A DNA stretch of 8,078 bases from Candidatus Cloacimonadota bacterium (GTDB lineage Bacteria > Cloacimonadota > Cloacimonadia > Cloacimonadales > TCS61): assembly GCA_014382915.1 (NCBI GenBank), contig JACNIV010000008.1:1-8078 (forward strand), written 5' to 3'. The notes under the pieces are model-generated. The model worked only from the letters and a program-made list of their open reading frames with translations, had not been told where the DNA came from and did no database searches. Shown piece after piece: positions 1 through 6,510 of the stretch. The position numbers were made by a program, and so were the translations under genes. Numbering within the stretch: the first letter of the stretch is position 1; every line of letters starts with the position of its first letter.

Positions 1-525
1 GATTTCCTTTGTGATGACCAACTCTTTTGAAGCAGCTTTATATTGGAACGGGTGCACCCGGAAACCGGTAAAATTCCTATCTTTCAGGAAAGCCTTTTTT
101 CCTTTTTCCAGCAGTTCGGCAGGATAATTCTTGGATGACTTGTATGCTTTCTTGTTTTTATAGAATTCATAATACAGGTCTTTATCTGTTTCAACAAGTT
201 TTTCAACCGGATATATGTTTATATTCTTGTTTGATTGCTGTTGTTTATCTATAATCTGGATATCAATATTTCCATCCACCGGAAGTCCCACGATCTCTGT
301 AAAATAAGGAAGCTGAGGGTATCCTGCCCGGGTCGATCCTATGGCACCTTCACAAACGATCCGATGATAACTTCCATTTTTATTCTTGATATTTTGCAGT
401 TCAAATTCCGGTAAAGTGAATTTAACAATAAGCTCATCTTCATTCTGGGTTAGAACCTGAAATGTTTCCGCACCTAAAAAAACAGGCAGCAACACAATAA
501 AAAGGACTAAAAACTTTCTCGACAT
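1..525 (-). CDS. Secreted gingipain-family (peptidase C25) protein, N-terminal part, runs off left edge
   Basis: The reading frame starts at ATG 525 (minus) and stays open through base 1, giving 175 residues with no stop, so this is only the N-terminus. A GGAG Shine-Dalgarno (532-535, minus) lies 6 bases upstream of the ATG. Residues 1-19 form a signal peptide: MSRK, then a Leu/Val/Ile/Phe core ending FLGA before Glu20. Residues about 20-175 resemble the gingipain propeptide (Propeptide_C25): a GxPxLP-like segment AGYPQLPYF (68-75), then EIVGLPVDG (77-85), NIYPVEKL (103-110), NYPAELLE (133-140), and FRVHPFQY (155-162) followed by a short beta strand. In that family the propeptide precedes a Cys/His caspase-like peptidase domain that is exported across both membranes, usually by T9SS. 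The catalytic domain and sorting tail would lie left of the window and are not seen. It could instead be a non-peptidase protein that kept the propeptide-like domain. The family assignment is by recognition, not alignment. Confidence 0.75.
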   Translation of the reverse strand, partial: MSRKFLVLFIVLLPVFLGAETFQVLTQNEDELIVKFTLPEFELQNIKNKNGSYHRIVCEGAIGSTRAGYPQLPYFTEIVGLPVDGNIDIQIIDKQQQSNKNINIYPVEKLVETDKDLYYEFYKNKKAYKSSKNYPAELLEKGKKAFLKDRNFTGFRVHPFQYKAASKELVITKEI

Positions 526-548
526 TTAATTCTCCATTTATTTGCAAA

Positions 549-581
549 CAAATTTATTAAAGACAATGATATTTTGACAAG
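549..581 (-). promoter_or_regulatory. Candidate promoter of the gingipain-family gene
   Basis: In the 58-base gap after the S4-CinA gene, the minus strand carries TTGTCA (580-575, one mismatch from TTGACA). Downstream is TAAATTTG (556-549), which fits the Bacteroidetes-type -7 box TAnnTTTG, with 21 bases between TTG and the box. A sigma70 reading would use TAAATT with an 18-base spacer. The predicted start falls about 20 bases before the ATG. AT-rich sequence yields such matches by chance, and the gene could also be read through from proS. Confidence 0.35.
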
Positions 582-583
582 TA

Positions 584-1369
584 TTATAAATTTTCTACCA
601 GCATTTTTAGAGCATTAACAGTTGCTTTTTTTCGTATGATCTCTCTGTTGCCTGAAAAAATGTATTTATGATGAACCACTTTTTTTTTACTGTAAACTGC
701 TATGTGTACAGTGCCTACGGGTTTTTCTTTGGTTCCGCCGTCAGGTCCGGCAATACCGGTAATGGCGCAGGCACAATTTGATTGGAACATAGTCTGAATT
801 CCTTTAACCATTGCGATGGCGGTTTCTTTGCTGACAGAACCATGTTTTTCCAGGGTCTTTTCGGGAACATTCAGGATGTACTGCTTGATCTCATTGGCAT
901 AGGCTACAACACCTCCCAGAAAATAAGCGGAAGCTCCAGGATGTGATGTGATAACCTGTTGTATCATTCCACCGGTGCAGGATTCGGCAAGAGAAAGAGA
1001 AAACTTTTTCTTCTGTATCTTTTCATGAAGTTGTTTGGATATCGTCACAATATCAGAATTTAATTCCTGTTCAATTTCCAGCGGTTTCGTTTCCCACTTG
1101 TTCACTTTACCATGTCGTACAAGTTCTGTGGGTATCTCTTCTTGTTTGTCCCGCAGATTTCTATCTGCCACAATGATGTGATGTTTCTGGTATTGAATCA
1201 CATCTCCGATTTTTATTTCCATTCGGGATTTATAAACATACTCGTCGTTCACAGAGACGAATCCGCGGCTTACTTTATGTTCGATATCTTTATAATTTTC
1301 TATTACTTTAGCTGCCTTCAGAAGCTGGTACAGGTAGATAGTAGTTCCTTCTTCAATCCAGAATTTCAT
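584..1369 (-). CDS. cinA: S4 domain-CinA C-terminal domain fusion (probable nicotinamide-nucleotide amidohydrolase)
   Basis: The protein is 261 residues from ATG 1369; an in-frame TTG at 1372 is rejected because the ATG forms a TGATG overlap with the proS stop. Residues about 1-68 look like a YbcJ/YaaA-type S4 RNA-binding domain: IYLYQLLKAAKVI (11-23), RGFVSVNDEYV (35-45), then KSRMEIKIGDVI (47-58). Residues about 70-105 are a charged linker. Residues about 106-261 are the CinA C-terminal (PncC) domain, with AESCTGG (128-134, the family's catalytic Ser region), VVAYANEIK (154-162, the conserved Tyr and Lys), TGIAGPDGG (204-212) and KPVGTVHIA (216-224). PncC enzymes deamidate NMN to nicotinate mononucleotide in the cytoplasm. 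Canonical CinA has a MoCF-like N-terminal domain that is absent here; instead the N-terminus carries an S4 domain, an arrangement I do not recognise. Enzyme activity is likely from the intact motifs; RNA binding is inferred. Downstream of proS, it is probably translated by coupling. Confidence 0.88.
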   Translation of the reverse strand: MKFWIEEGTTIYLYQLLKAAKVIENYKDIEHKVSRGFVSVNDEYVYKSRMEIKIGDVIQYQKHHIIVADRNLRDKQEEIPTELVRHGKVNKWETKPLEIEQELNSDIVTISKQLHEKIQKKKFSLSLAESCTGGMIQQVITSHPGASAYFLGGVVAYANEIKQYILNVPEKTLEKHGSVSKETAIAMVKGIQTMFQSNCACAITGIAGPDGGTKEKPVGTVHIAVYSKKKVVHHKYIFSGNREIIRKKATVNALKMLVENL

Positions 1370-2892
1370 CAATAAGCCTTTGCGAATAAAACTCGTTTAT
1401 CGCTTTCCTTCCCACAGCAAATACATTTTCCTTTTTCCTTCTCTGCTTCCAATGGAATGCAGCGAATGGTTACTTTCAAATCATTCTTTATTTTTTCTTC
1501 ACAATCGCTGCTACCACACCAATGACTATTTGCAAATCCGCCATGGATATCAGGATTCTTTTTATTTTTGGGAGTGAAGAAATTATAGAATTCGTCTTTG
1601 TTATCGATGTTCATAGTATTTTCATCTCTGAACTGTAAAGCACGCTGGAAGATATTATTTTGGATTTCTTCCAGTATAGATGTGATATTTTTCAGGAATT
1701 TATCTGAATTCATACTTTGTTTTTCGTTGGGTTGTTTATCTCTTCTTCCCATGAAAACCGAATTGCTTTCGATATCGCGAGGACCTATTTCCAAACGAAT
1801 GGGAACACCTTTTTTTATCCATTCCCAGAGTTTTTCTCCACCCCGCATATCACGATCATCCACTTTTACATGGATTTTATTATCATCAAAACGAAGCGAT
1901 TTCATTTTTTCTATAAGCTGATCGATAAAGTCTATCACTTCTTTGTGTTCATTTTTATCACGGTAAATAGGAACAATAACCACATGTAACGGTGCGATCC
2001 TGGGAGGAAGAACCAAACCGTTATCATCGCTGTGCGCCATGATAAGAGCACCAATGAGCCTGGTGGAAACACCCCAGGAAGTAGTCCAGGCATATTCTTC
2101 ACGTCCTTCTTTATTCTGGAATTTTATATTGGAAGCTCTGGCAAAATTCAAGCCTAAGAAATGGGATGTACCAGATTGAAGAGCTTTTTTATCCTGCATC
2201 ATAGCTTCAATAGAAAAAGTGCTTACAGCGCCAGGGAATCTTTCAGATTCGGTTTTTTCACCTTTTATTACCGGCATAGCAAGGAATTTTTCTGCGAACT
2301 CTGCATAAACATTCAGCATTTTGAAAGTTTCTTCCATAGCGTCTTCTTTGGTTTCATGAACTGTATGTCCTTCTTGCCAGAGGAATTCAGTTGTTCGCAG
2401 GAAAAGCCGTGTTCTCATTTCCCAGCGAACTACATTTGCCCATTGATTAATAAGCAGGGGCAAGTCGCGATAAGAATTAACCCACTTGCTGAATGATGCA
2501 CCGATAATAGTTTCGCTGGTAGGACGAACGATCAATTCTTCTGTTAATTTCCCTGCAGGTTTCAGACCACCCTTGCCGTCATCTTCCAATCTGGAATGAG
2601 TGACTACAGCGCATTCCTTGGCAAAACCTTCCACATGTTCTGCTTCTTTTTCAAAGAAACTTTTGGGAATGAAAAGTGGAAAATATGCATTTTCATGTCC
2701 CGTTTCTTTAAACATCACATCGAGGTTTTGTTGTATATTTTCCCAAATCGTATACCCCCAGGGTTTGATGACCATACAGCCTCGAACTTCGCTGTTCTCT
2801 GCCATATCGGCAGCTTTTATCACCTGCTGATACCATTCGGGATAATTTTCTTCCCGCGTGGGAGATATTGCTGCTTTTACCTTTTTCGTCAT
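1369..2892 (-). CDS. proS: Prolyl-tRNA synthetase, archaeal/eukaryotic-like (type 3) form
   Basis: This 507-residue class II synthetase charges tRNA-Pro in the cytoplasm. It starts at ATG 2892 with GGAGT (2903-2899, minus) about 6 bases upstream. Visible regions: motif 1 around GYTIWENIQQ and FPLFIP (46-76), TEELIVRPTSET (117-128) for substrate binding, motif 2 RWEMRTRLFLRTTEF with QEGHT (156-177), motif 3 GVSTRLIGALIMAHSDD (274-290), an anticodon-binding domain (about 300-410) with DDRDMRGGEK (345-354), and a C-terminal zinc-type domain. The latter has Cys459, Cys464, Cys490 and Cys493; this C-x4-C...C-x2-C spacing fits the zinc site I recall for Thermus ProRS. The chain ends in Tyr (KAY), typical of type 3 enzymes. 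The bacterial-type editing insertion (INS) between motifs 2 and 3 is absent, and length fits the short family. It is the first gene of the leftward group; its TGA overlaps the next gene's ATG by one base. Confidence 0.97.
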   Translation of the reverse strand: MTKKVKAAISPTREENYPEWYQQVIKAADMAENSEVRGCMVIKPWGYTIWENIQQNLDVMFKETGHENAYFPLFIPKSFFEKEAEHVEGFAKECAVVTHSRLEDDGKGGLKPAGKLTEELIVRPTSETIIGASFSKWVNSYRDLPLLINQWANVVRWEMRTRLFLRTTEFLWQEGHTVHETKEDAMEETFKMLNVYAEFAEKFLAMPVIKGEKTESERFPGAVSTFSIEAMMQDKKALQSGTSHFLGLNFARASNIKFQNKEGREEYAWTTSWGVSTRLIGALIMAHSDDNGLVLPPRIAPLHVVIVPIYRDKNEHKEVIDFIDQLIEKMKSLRFDDNKIHVKVDDRDMRGGEKLWEWIKKGVPIRLEIGPRDIESNSVFMGRRDKQPNEKQSMNSDKFLKNITSILEEIQNNIFQRALQFRDENTMNIDNKDEFYNFFTPKNKKNPDIHGGFANSHWCGSSDCEEKIKNDLKVTIRCIPLEAEKEKGKCICCGKESDKRVLFAKAY

Positions 2893-3021
2893 AAATTAAC
2901 TCCAAAAAAAAGAAAATTTATTCTAAACTTTTATTGTCTACTACTTTGTCAAATCAAAAAATAGGGAATTTTCTAACTACTTGACATCGGATGGAATAAA
3001 TTGGATTTAGTAATCGGAATT
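2893..3021. promoter_or_regulatory. Divergent promoter region between proS and mnmG
   Basis: This AT-rich spacer separates divergent proS and mnmG and must hold promoters for both groups. A perfect TTGACA occurs on each strand: minus 2952-2947 facing proS, and plus 2981-2986 facing mnmG. For proS, the best -10 is TAGAAT (2925-2920, minus), but the spacer of 21 bases is too long for a standard sigma70 promoter. For mnmG, no good -10 sits 16-18 bases after TTGACA (GATTTA at 3004-3009 is poor), and a start there would leave almost no leader before ATG 3022. The region is certain to be regulatory by position; the exact boxes are doubtful. No long leader, riboswitch or hairpin was seen. Confidence 0.5.
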
Positions 3022-4878
3022 ATGAGTAAATATGATGTAATAGTTGTTGGTGCCGGACATGCCGGTATTGAAGCTGCTTTAGCTTCAGCCAGGATGGGTG
3101 CGAAAACACTTATTTTTGTCATTAAGATCGAGACGATCGGCAGGATGAGTTGTAATCCTTCAGTAGGTGGTCCCGCCAAGGGTCATCTGGCAAGAGAACT
3201 GGATGCGATGGGTGGAGAGATCGGTAAAGCTGCAGATATTTCGGGTATTCAATTCAGGATGCTGAACAAGAAAAAGGGACCTGCAGTGTGGGCACCGCGT
3301 TCGCAGAATGACCGTGCTTATTATGGCGTTGTAATGCATCATGCGTTGGAAGGCCAAAGCAACCTGGAGATCAAAGAAGCCACCATCGATGATATCCTTC
3401 TTTCCAAAGATGGAAAGAGCGTTATCGGAGTACGTTCCAAATTGGGTGAATCATATTTTGCTTCCAAAGTTATCCTGGCAAACGGTACTTTCCTGCGCGG
3501 AAAGGTGCATGTTGGCAATGTGAGTTACAGTTCCGGCAGGGCAGGAGAACCGGCATCGGTAAAGCTTTCCGAATCACTTTTGAAAGCAGGTTTGAAGCTG
3601 GAAAGATTTAAAACAGGCACTCCTCCTCGAATCGATCTGCGAACAGTTAATATGAATAAAGTGGAAGAACAACCCGGTGATGAAGATCCACAGGGATTTT
3701 CTTTTTACCGCGATATTAAATTGAAGAACGATGTAAGTTGTTATCTCACTTTTACCACACCGGAAACTCATGAGATCATCCGCTCCAACCTTGATAAATC
3801 TGCGCTTTATGGTGGATATATCAGTGGAATTGGTCCTCGCTACTGTCCTTCTATCGAAGATAAAGTTGTTAAATTCCATACAAAAGATCGACATCATGTT
3901 TTTATCGAGCCGGAAGGTACTGAAACATTTGAAGCGTATGCCAACGGTATTTCAAACAGCTTACCGCCCGATGTGCAAACAAAGCTTGTTCATTCCATTC
4001 CCGGCTTGGAGAAAGCTAACATAATCCGTTATGGCTATGCTATCGAATACGATTATATTCCACCAGATAATATCAAAGCAACAATGGAAACAAAAAAAAT
4101 AAAAGGATTATATCTGGCAGGACAGATCAACGGAACTTCCGGTTATGAAGAAGCGGGAGCTCAAGGATTAGCTGCCGGGATCAATGTTGTACTTTCTCTC
4201 GATAAAAAAGAGCCTGTTATTTTCGATCGTTCCCGATCTTACCTGGGTGTTTTATTGGATGACCTGGTTACAAAAGGCACTACAGAACCCTATCGCCTTT
4301 TTACTTCCCGCGCAGAATACAGACTCTATTTACGTCAGGATAATGCCGATGAAAGATTAATGCCGCTGGGCTATGAACTGGGTCTGGTAGATGATGTGCG
4401 CTGGCAGAAATTCCAACAGATGAAACAAATCCACGATAGGGAATTACACTTCCTGAAAACACATAAAACAAAAAAAACAGAAGATTTGAAAGAACCGACG
4501 AAATTGGCTAATATTTTAAAAAGACCGGAAATAGAATTCGATGACTTACATCGATACGGATATAAAATACCGGAAGATATTACGGAAGATATAAAAAACA
4601 GAATTACTCTGGAAGTAAAATATGAGGGATATCTAAAACGCCAATTGGCAGAGATAGATAAATTCGAGAAAATGGAGCATGCACACATCCCCACAGATAT
4701 CGATTATATGAAGATCGAATCTATTGCCTATGAAGCCAGGGAAAAATTGAATAAGATAAAACCAACTTCGCTGGGACAGGCTTCCAGAATCTCCGGTGTG
4801 AATCATACAGATGTAACATCTCTGATGGTGTATTTGAAGAAGAATAAAATATTCAGGAATATTGGAGAAAGGAAATGA
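3022..4878 (+). CDS. mnmG: tRNA uridine-5-carboxymethylaminomethyl(34) synthesis enzyme MnmG (GidA)
   Basis: This 618-residue flavoprotein, with partner MnmE (not in the window), makes the (carboxymethyl)aminomethyl group on wobble U34 of several tRNAs using methylene-THF, FAD and NADH. The Rossmann FAD motif is DVIVVGAGHAG (5-15). Hallmarks follow: MSCNPSVGGPAKGH (42-55, with conserved Cys44), GPAVWAPRSQNDR (87-98 region), GRAGEPAS, KTGTPPRID, GPRYCPSIEDK (271-281, second conserved Cys275), PEGTETFEAYANGIS, GYAIEYD, AGQINGTSGYEEAGAQG (second FAD region), TSRAEYRLYLRQDNAD, KYEGYLKRQ, and the C-terminal LGQASRISGV for MnmE/tRNA contact. Length and motif order are normal. ATG 3022 is preferred: it places M just before beta strand 1 and has GGA (3016-3018) upstream. 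An in-frame TTG at 3001 would add 7 residues and is the alternative. It leads the rightward group and overlaps the next gene by 4 bases. Confidence 0.97.
   Translation: MSKYDVIVVGAGHAGIEAALASARMGAKTLIFVIKIETIGRMSCNPSVGGPAKGHLARELDAMGGEIGKAADISGIQFRMLNKKKGPAVWAPRSQNDRAYYGVVMHHALEGQSNLEIKEATIDDILLSKDGKSVIGVRSKLGESYFASKVILANGTFLRGKVHVGNVSYSSGRAGEPASVKLSESLLKAGLKLERFKTGTPPRIDLRTVNMNKVEEQPGDEDPQGFSFYRDIKLKNDVSCYLTFTTPETHEIIRSNLDKSALYGGYISGIGPRYCPSIEDKVVKFHTKDRHHVFIEPEGTETFEAYANGISNSLPPDVQTKLVHSIPGLEKANIIRYGYAIEYDYIPPDNIKATMETKKIKGLYLAGQINGTSGYEEAGAQGLAAGINVVLSLDKKEPVIFDRSRSYLGVLLDDLVTKGTTEPYRLFTSRAEYRLYLRQDNADERLMPLGYELGLVDDVRWQKFQQMKQIHDRELHFLKTHKTKKTEDLKEPTKLANILKRPEIEFDDLHRYGYKIPEDITEDIKNRITLEVKYEGYLKRQLAEIDKFEKMEHAHIPTDIDYMKIESIAYEAREKLNKIKPTSLGQASRISGVNHTDVTSLMVYLKKNKIFRNIGERK
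4864..4878 (+). promoter_or_regulatory. Ribosome binding site and ATGA overlap at the mnmG-lipoprotein junction
   Basis: GGAG (4864-4867) lies inside the last codons of mnmG, 7 bases before ATG 4875. The ATG overlaps the mnmG TGA stop (4876-4878) as ATGA, so ribosomes finishing mnmG can restart directly. This fixes the start of the lipoprotein and argues for one transcript. Confidence 0.7.
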
Positions 4879-5657
4879 ATAGATCGTTGTTGATAATTAT
4901 GTTACTTATTTTGTTGGGATGCGCTTCACAAACAGAATTTGAAGAAGTTAAAATGATCCATAAAATAGAATATCCGCAATTACCCGGCTGGGTATACGAA
5001 CTTCCTGCCGGAGAATATGTGATCGGGATAGCCCGGAAAAGCTTCGATGAAGATGAAATGAAAGATGCTGCCAAGCAAATGGCAGCGGTTATGAAGAGCA
5101 GGAATGAAGCTTCCTACTCCATCGAGAAATTTGCTTCGACTACCACCGAGGATCTATTGCGAGACGGCAAAGCAGAATTCCGGCTTAATGTAAGCGCATC
5201 CCCCGAAACTACTCGCAGGCTCTATGAATCTTTACAGGTAATTGATGAGGTATTCTTCTTTGATTATTACCTGGCTCTCTTTTCTCTTCAAAAAGATAAT
5301 GTTACTGAAAAATATAAGAAAAGATTTGTAGCTAATTTTCCTGACTGGTATAAAAAGGACAAAATTTCTGTAGAAAGTTCACAAATTATAAGCTATGCTA
5401 CCGGCAGCTCATTTAACCTTGTTAATGCCTGGGAAAGTGCAGCAGAAAATGCCCGGCTGGAGATAGCAAAATATGTGGAAAAAGATGTACAGACAGCATT
5501 GATAAGCAAAGATGAGGAAATGGAAAAATCATTAGCTTTGGAAACCACCAAGAAGCTTATTGAAATGAAGCTCAGAAGGTGTTTTATCTCATCAGAATTG
5601 AAAGATAATCTACGAAGTTACAAGGTATTAATGGAAATGGTAATAAAAAATAAATAG
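4875..5657 (+). CDS. Probable outer-membrane lipoprotein with two LPP20-like repeats
   Basis: The 260-residue product begins with a lipoprotein signal: MNRSLL, a Leu/Ile core, and lipobox LLGC with acylated Cys16. The +2 residue is Ala, so by the Lol rule (established in Enterobacteria) an outer-membrane destination is expected. The mature part seems to hold two copies of one unit. The first (about 36-76) runs LPGWVYELPAGEYVIGIA, then AAKQMAAVMKSR; the second (about 155-205) runs FPDW, then ISYATGSSFN, and WESAAENARLEIAKY. Both have P-x-W near the start, a strand ending in Gly, and an Ala-rich amphipathic helix. This resembles the LPP20/FlgO-type fold of small surface lipoproteins, but similarity is weak and is my inference. 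Residues 80-150 between the units and the Lys/Glu-rich tail (206-260) are unassigned. Function is unknown. Its place between mnmG and kdsB suggests a housekeeping envelope role rather than an accessory one. Confidence 0.8.
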   Translation: MNRSLLIIMLLILLGCASQTEFEEVKMIHKIEYPQLPGWVYELPAGEYVIGIARKSFDEDEMKDAAKQMAAVMKSRNEASYSIEKFASTTTEDLLRDGKAEFRLNVSASPETTRRLYESLQVIDEVFFFDYYLALFSLQKDNVTEKYKKRFVANFPDWYKKDKISVESSQIISYATGSSFNLVNAWESAAENARLEIAKYVEKDVQTALISKDEEMEKSLALETTKKLIEMKLRRCFISSELKDNLRSYKVLMEMVIKNK

Positions 5658-5666
5658 GTGTTGGAC

Positions 5667-5673
5667 AGAGGTG
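5667..5673 (+). promoter_or_regulatory. Shine-Dalgarno that sets the kdsB start
   Basis: AGAGGTG lies 7 bases before ATG 5681. An in-frame TTG at 5675 would sit only 1 base after this motif, so translation should begin at 5681, giving a standard KdsB N-terminus (MKAIAIIPAR). Confidence 0.75.
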
Positions 5674-5680
5674 TTTGATA

Positions 5681-6427
5681 ATGAAAGCGATTGCTATTAT
5701 TCCTGCCAGGTACAAATCAACCAGGTTTCCCGGCAAACCTCTGGCAAAACTTGGCGCAAAATATATCATTCAGCATGTTTATGAACGGGTACAGAGCAGT
5801 GGTTTGTTCACCGAGGTTGTGGTGGGAACGGATGATCAGCGCATCTTTGAAGCAGTCGAAAGCTTTGGCGGGAAAGTAGTTCTCACCAGCAAAGAACACG
5901 AAAGCGGCACCGACCGTGTTGCGGAAGTTTGCCGGAAATTGCCTTGCTGCAGCGATACTGATGTGGTAGTAAATGTTCAAGGTGATGAACCCTTCATTTC
6001 CAGAGAACCACTTAAAAAACTGATGGCTGCTTTTGATGATCCTGTTGTTCGGGTGGCTTCCCTGATGCACAGTATGAAGAAAAACTTTGATGATCCGAAT
6101 TCTGTGAAAGTAGTGTGTGATAAAAACAAGTATGCTCTCTATTTTTCTCGTTCGGTAATTCCTTTTGAACAGAACAATAAGTTAGAACAAAAACCTGAGT
6201 ATTTCAGACATATTGGAATATATGCTTTTAGACGGGGAATACTTTTTCGTTTTGTGGAAATGCCGCAAGGTAAATTGGAACGGATAGAAAAACTGGAACA
6301 ACTCCGCCTGCTGGAAAATGGTATTAAGATTAAAATGATAGAAACAGATTACGAAGGGATCGGCATAGATACCCCGCAAGACCTGGAAAAAGCGGAGAAG
6401 ATGATAGCCGCAAAAAGTTACGAATAA
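5681..6427 (+). CDS. kdsB: 3-deoxy-manno-octulosonate cytidylyltransferase (CMP-KDO synthetase)
   Basis: The 248-residue cytoplasmic enzyme couples CTP and KDO to CMP-KDO, the activated sugar used to build the LPS inner core. Conserved segments appear in order: AIIPARYKSTRFPGKPLA (5-22, nucleotide-binding loop), VVVGTDDQRI (46-55), TSKEHESGTDRVAE (69-82, CTP contact), VVVNVQGDEPF (95-105, metal-binding Asp102), FRHIGIYAFRR (175-185, KDO site), LEQLRLLENG (205-214) and GIGIDTPQDLEKAE (226-239, second metal ligand Asp230). Length equals the family norm. It follows the lipoprotein gene by 23 bases and is the last gene of the rightward group, ending just before a strong inverted repeat. The closest alternative, CMP-sialate synthetase, is ruled out by the FPGKPL and HIGIYAFR motifs. 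The gene indicates a KDO-containing LPS; the other KDO genes are not here. Confidence 0.97.
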   Translation: MKAIAIIPARYKSTRFPGKPLAKLGAKYIIQHVYERVQSSGLFTEVVVGTDDQRIFEAVESFGGKVVLTSKEHESGTDRVAEVCRKLPCCSDTDVVVNVQGDEPFISREPLKKLMAAFDDPVVRVASLMHSMKKNFDDPNSVKVVCDKNKYALYFSRSVIPFEQNNKLEQKPEYFRHIGIYAFRRGILFRFVEMPQGKLERIEKLEQLRLLENGIKIKMIETDYEGIGIDTPQDLEKAEKMIAAKSYE

Positions 6428-6440
6428 AAAAAGAATAAAT

Positions 6441-6502
6441 AAGACCTTGCGAAGGTTTACAAGAATGATCTGCTACAAATAAAACCTTCGCAAGGTCTTT
6501 TT
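6441..6502. terminator. Perfect 18-bp inverted repeat, probable bidirectional terminator
   Basis: AAGACCTTGCGAAGGTTT (6441-6458) is matched exactly by its reverse complement at 6482-6499, with a 23-base loop. On the plus strand the stem runs into TTTTT (6498-6502), as in an intrinsic terminator for the mnmG-kdsB group. On the minus strand the stem is followed by ATTTATTCTTTTTTT (reverse complement of 6426-6440), so the same structure could end transcription of the leftward gene from 6643. Each arm is also a near-palindrome (ACCTT-GCG-AAGGT), so it can fold alone. The 23-base loop is longer than usual for a terminator. Confidence 0.7.
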
Positions 6503-6510
6503 AAATCTCC

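Noticed and set aside
1370..1372. TTG as start of the S4-CinA gene
   Set aside because: The next codon is ATG and makes the typical TGATG overlap with the proS stop; one extra residue from a TTG is less likely.
1112..1375. Plus-strand open frame of 87 residues inside the S4-CinA gene
   Set aside because: It lies antisense to a clearly conserved coding region, has Phe/Cys/Ile-rich low-quality translation, and no ribosome binding site or family match.
2596..2964. Plus-strand open frame of 122 residues antisense to the start of proS
   Set aside because: Its composition is a Phe/Cys-rich shadow of proS on the other strand; no motif, and it would run through the proS promoter.
3001..3021. TTG start giving MnmG seven extra residues
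   Set aside because: ATG 3022 places Met just before the first beta strand and has a GGA upstream; the TTG remains possible because GGATGGA lies ahead of it, so the rejection is not firm.
2893..3021. Riboswitch or attenuator upstream of mnmG or proS
   Set aside because: The spacer is too short and AT-rich, with no stable hairpin or T-box-like element visible on either strand.
3574..3897. Minus-strand open frame of 107 residues inside mnmG
   Set aside because: Antisense shadow of a conserved MnmG region, with no recognisable domain.
5717..6070. Minus-strand open frame of 117 residues inside kdsB
   Set aside because: It overlaps the most conserved KdsB motifs on the opposite strand and shows no family features.
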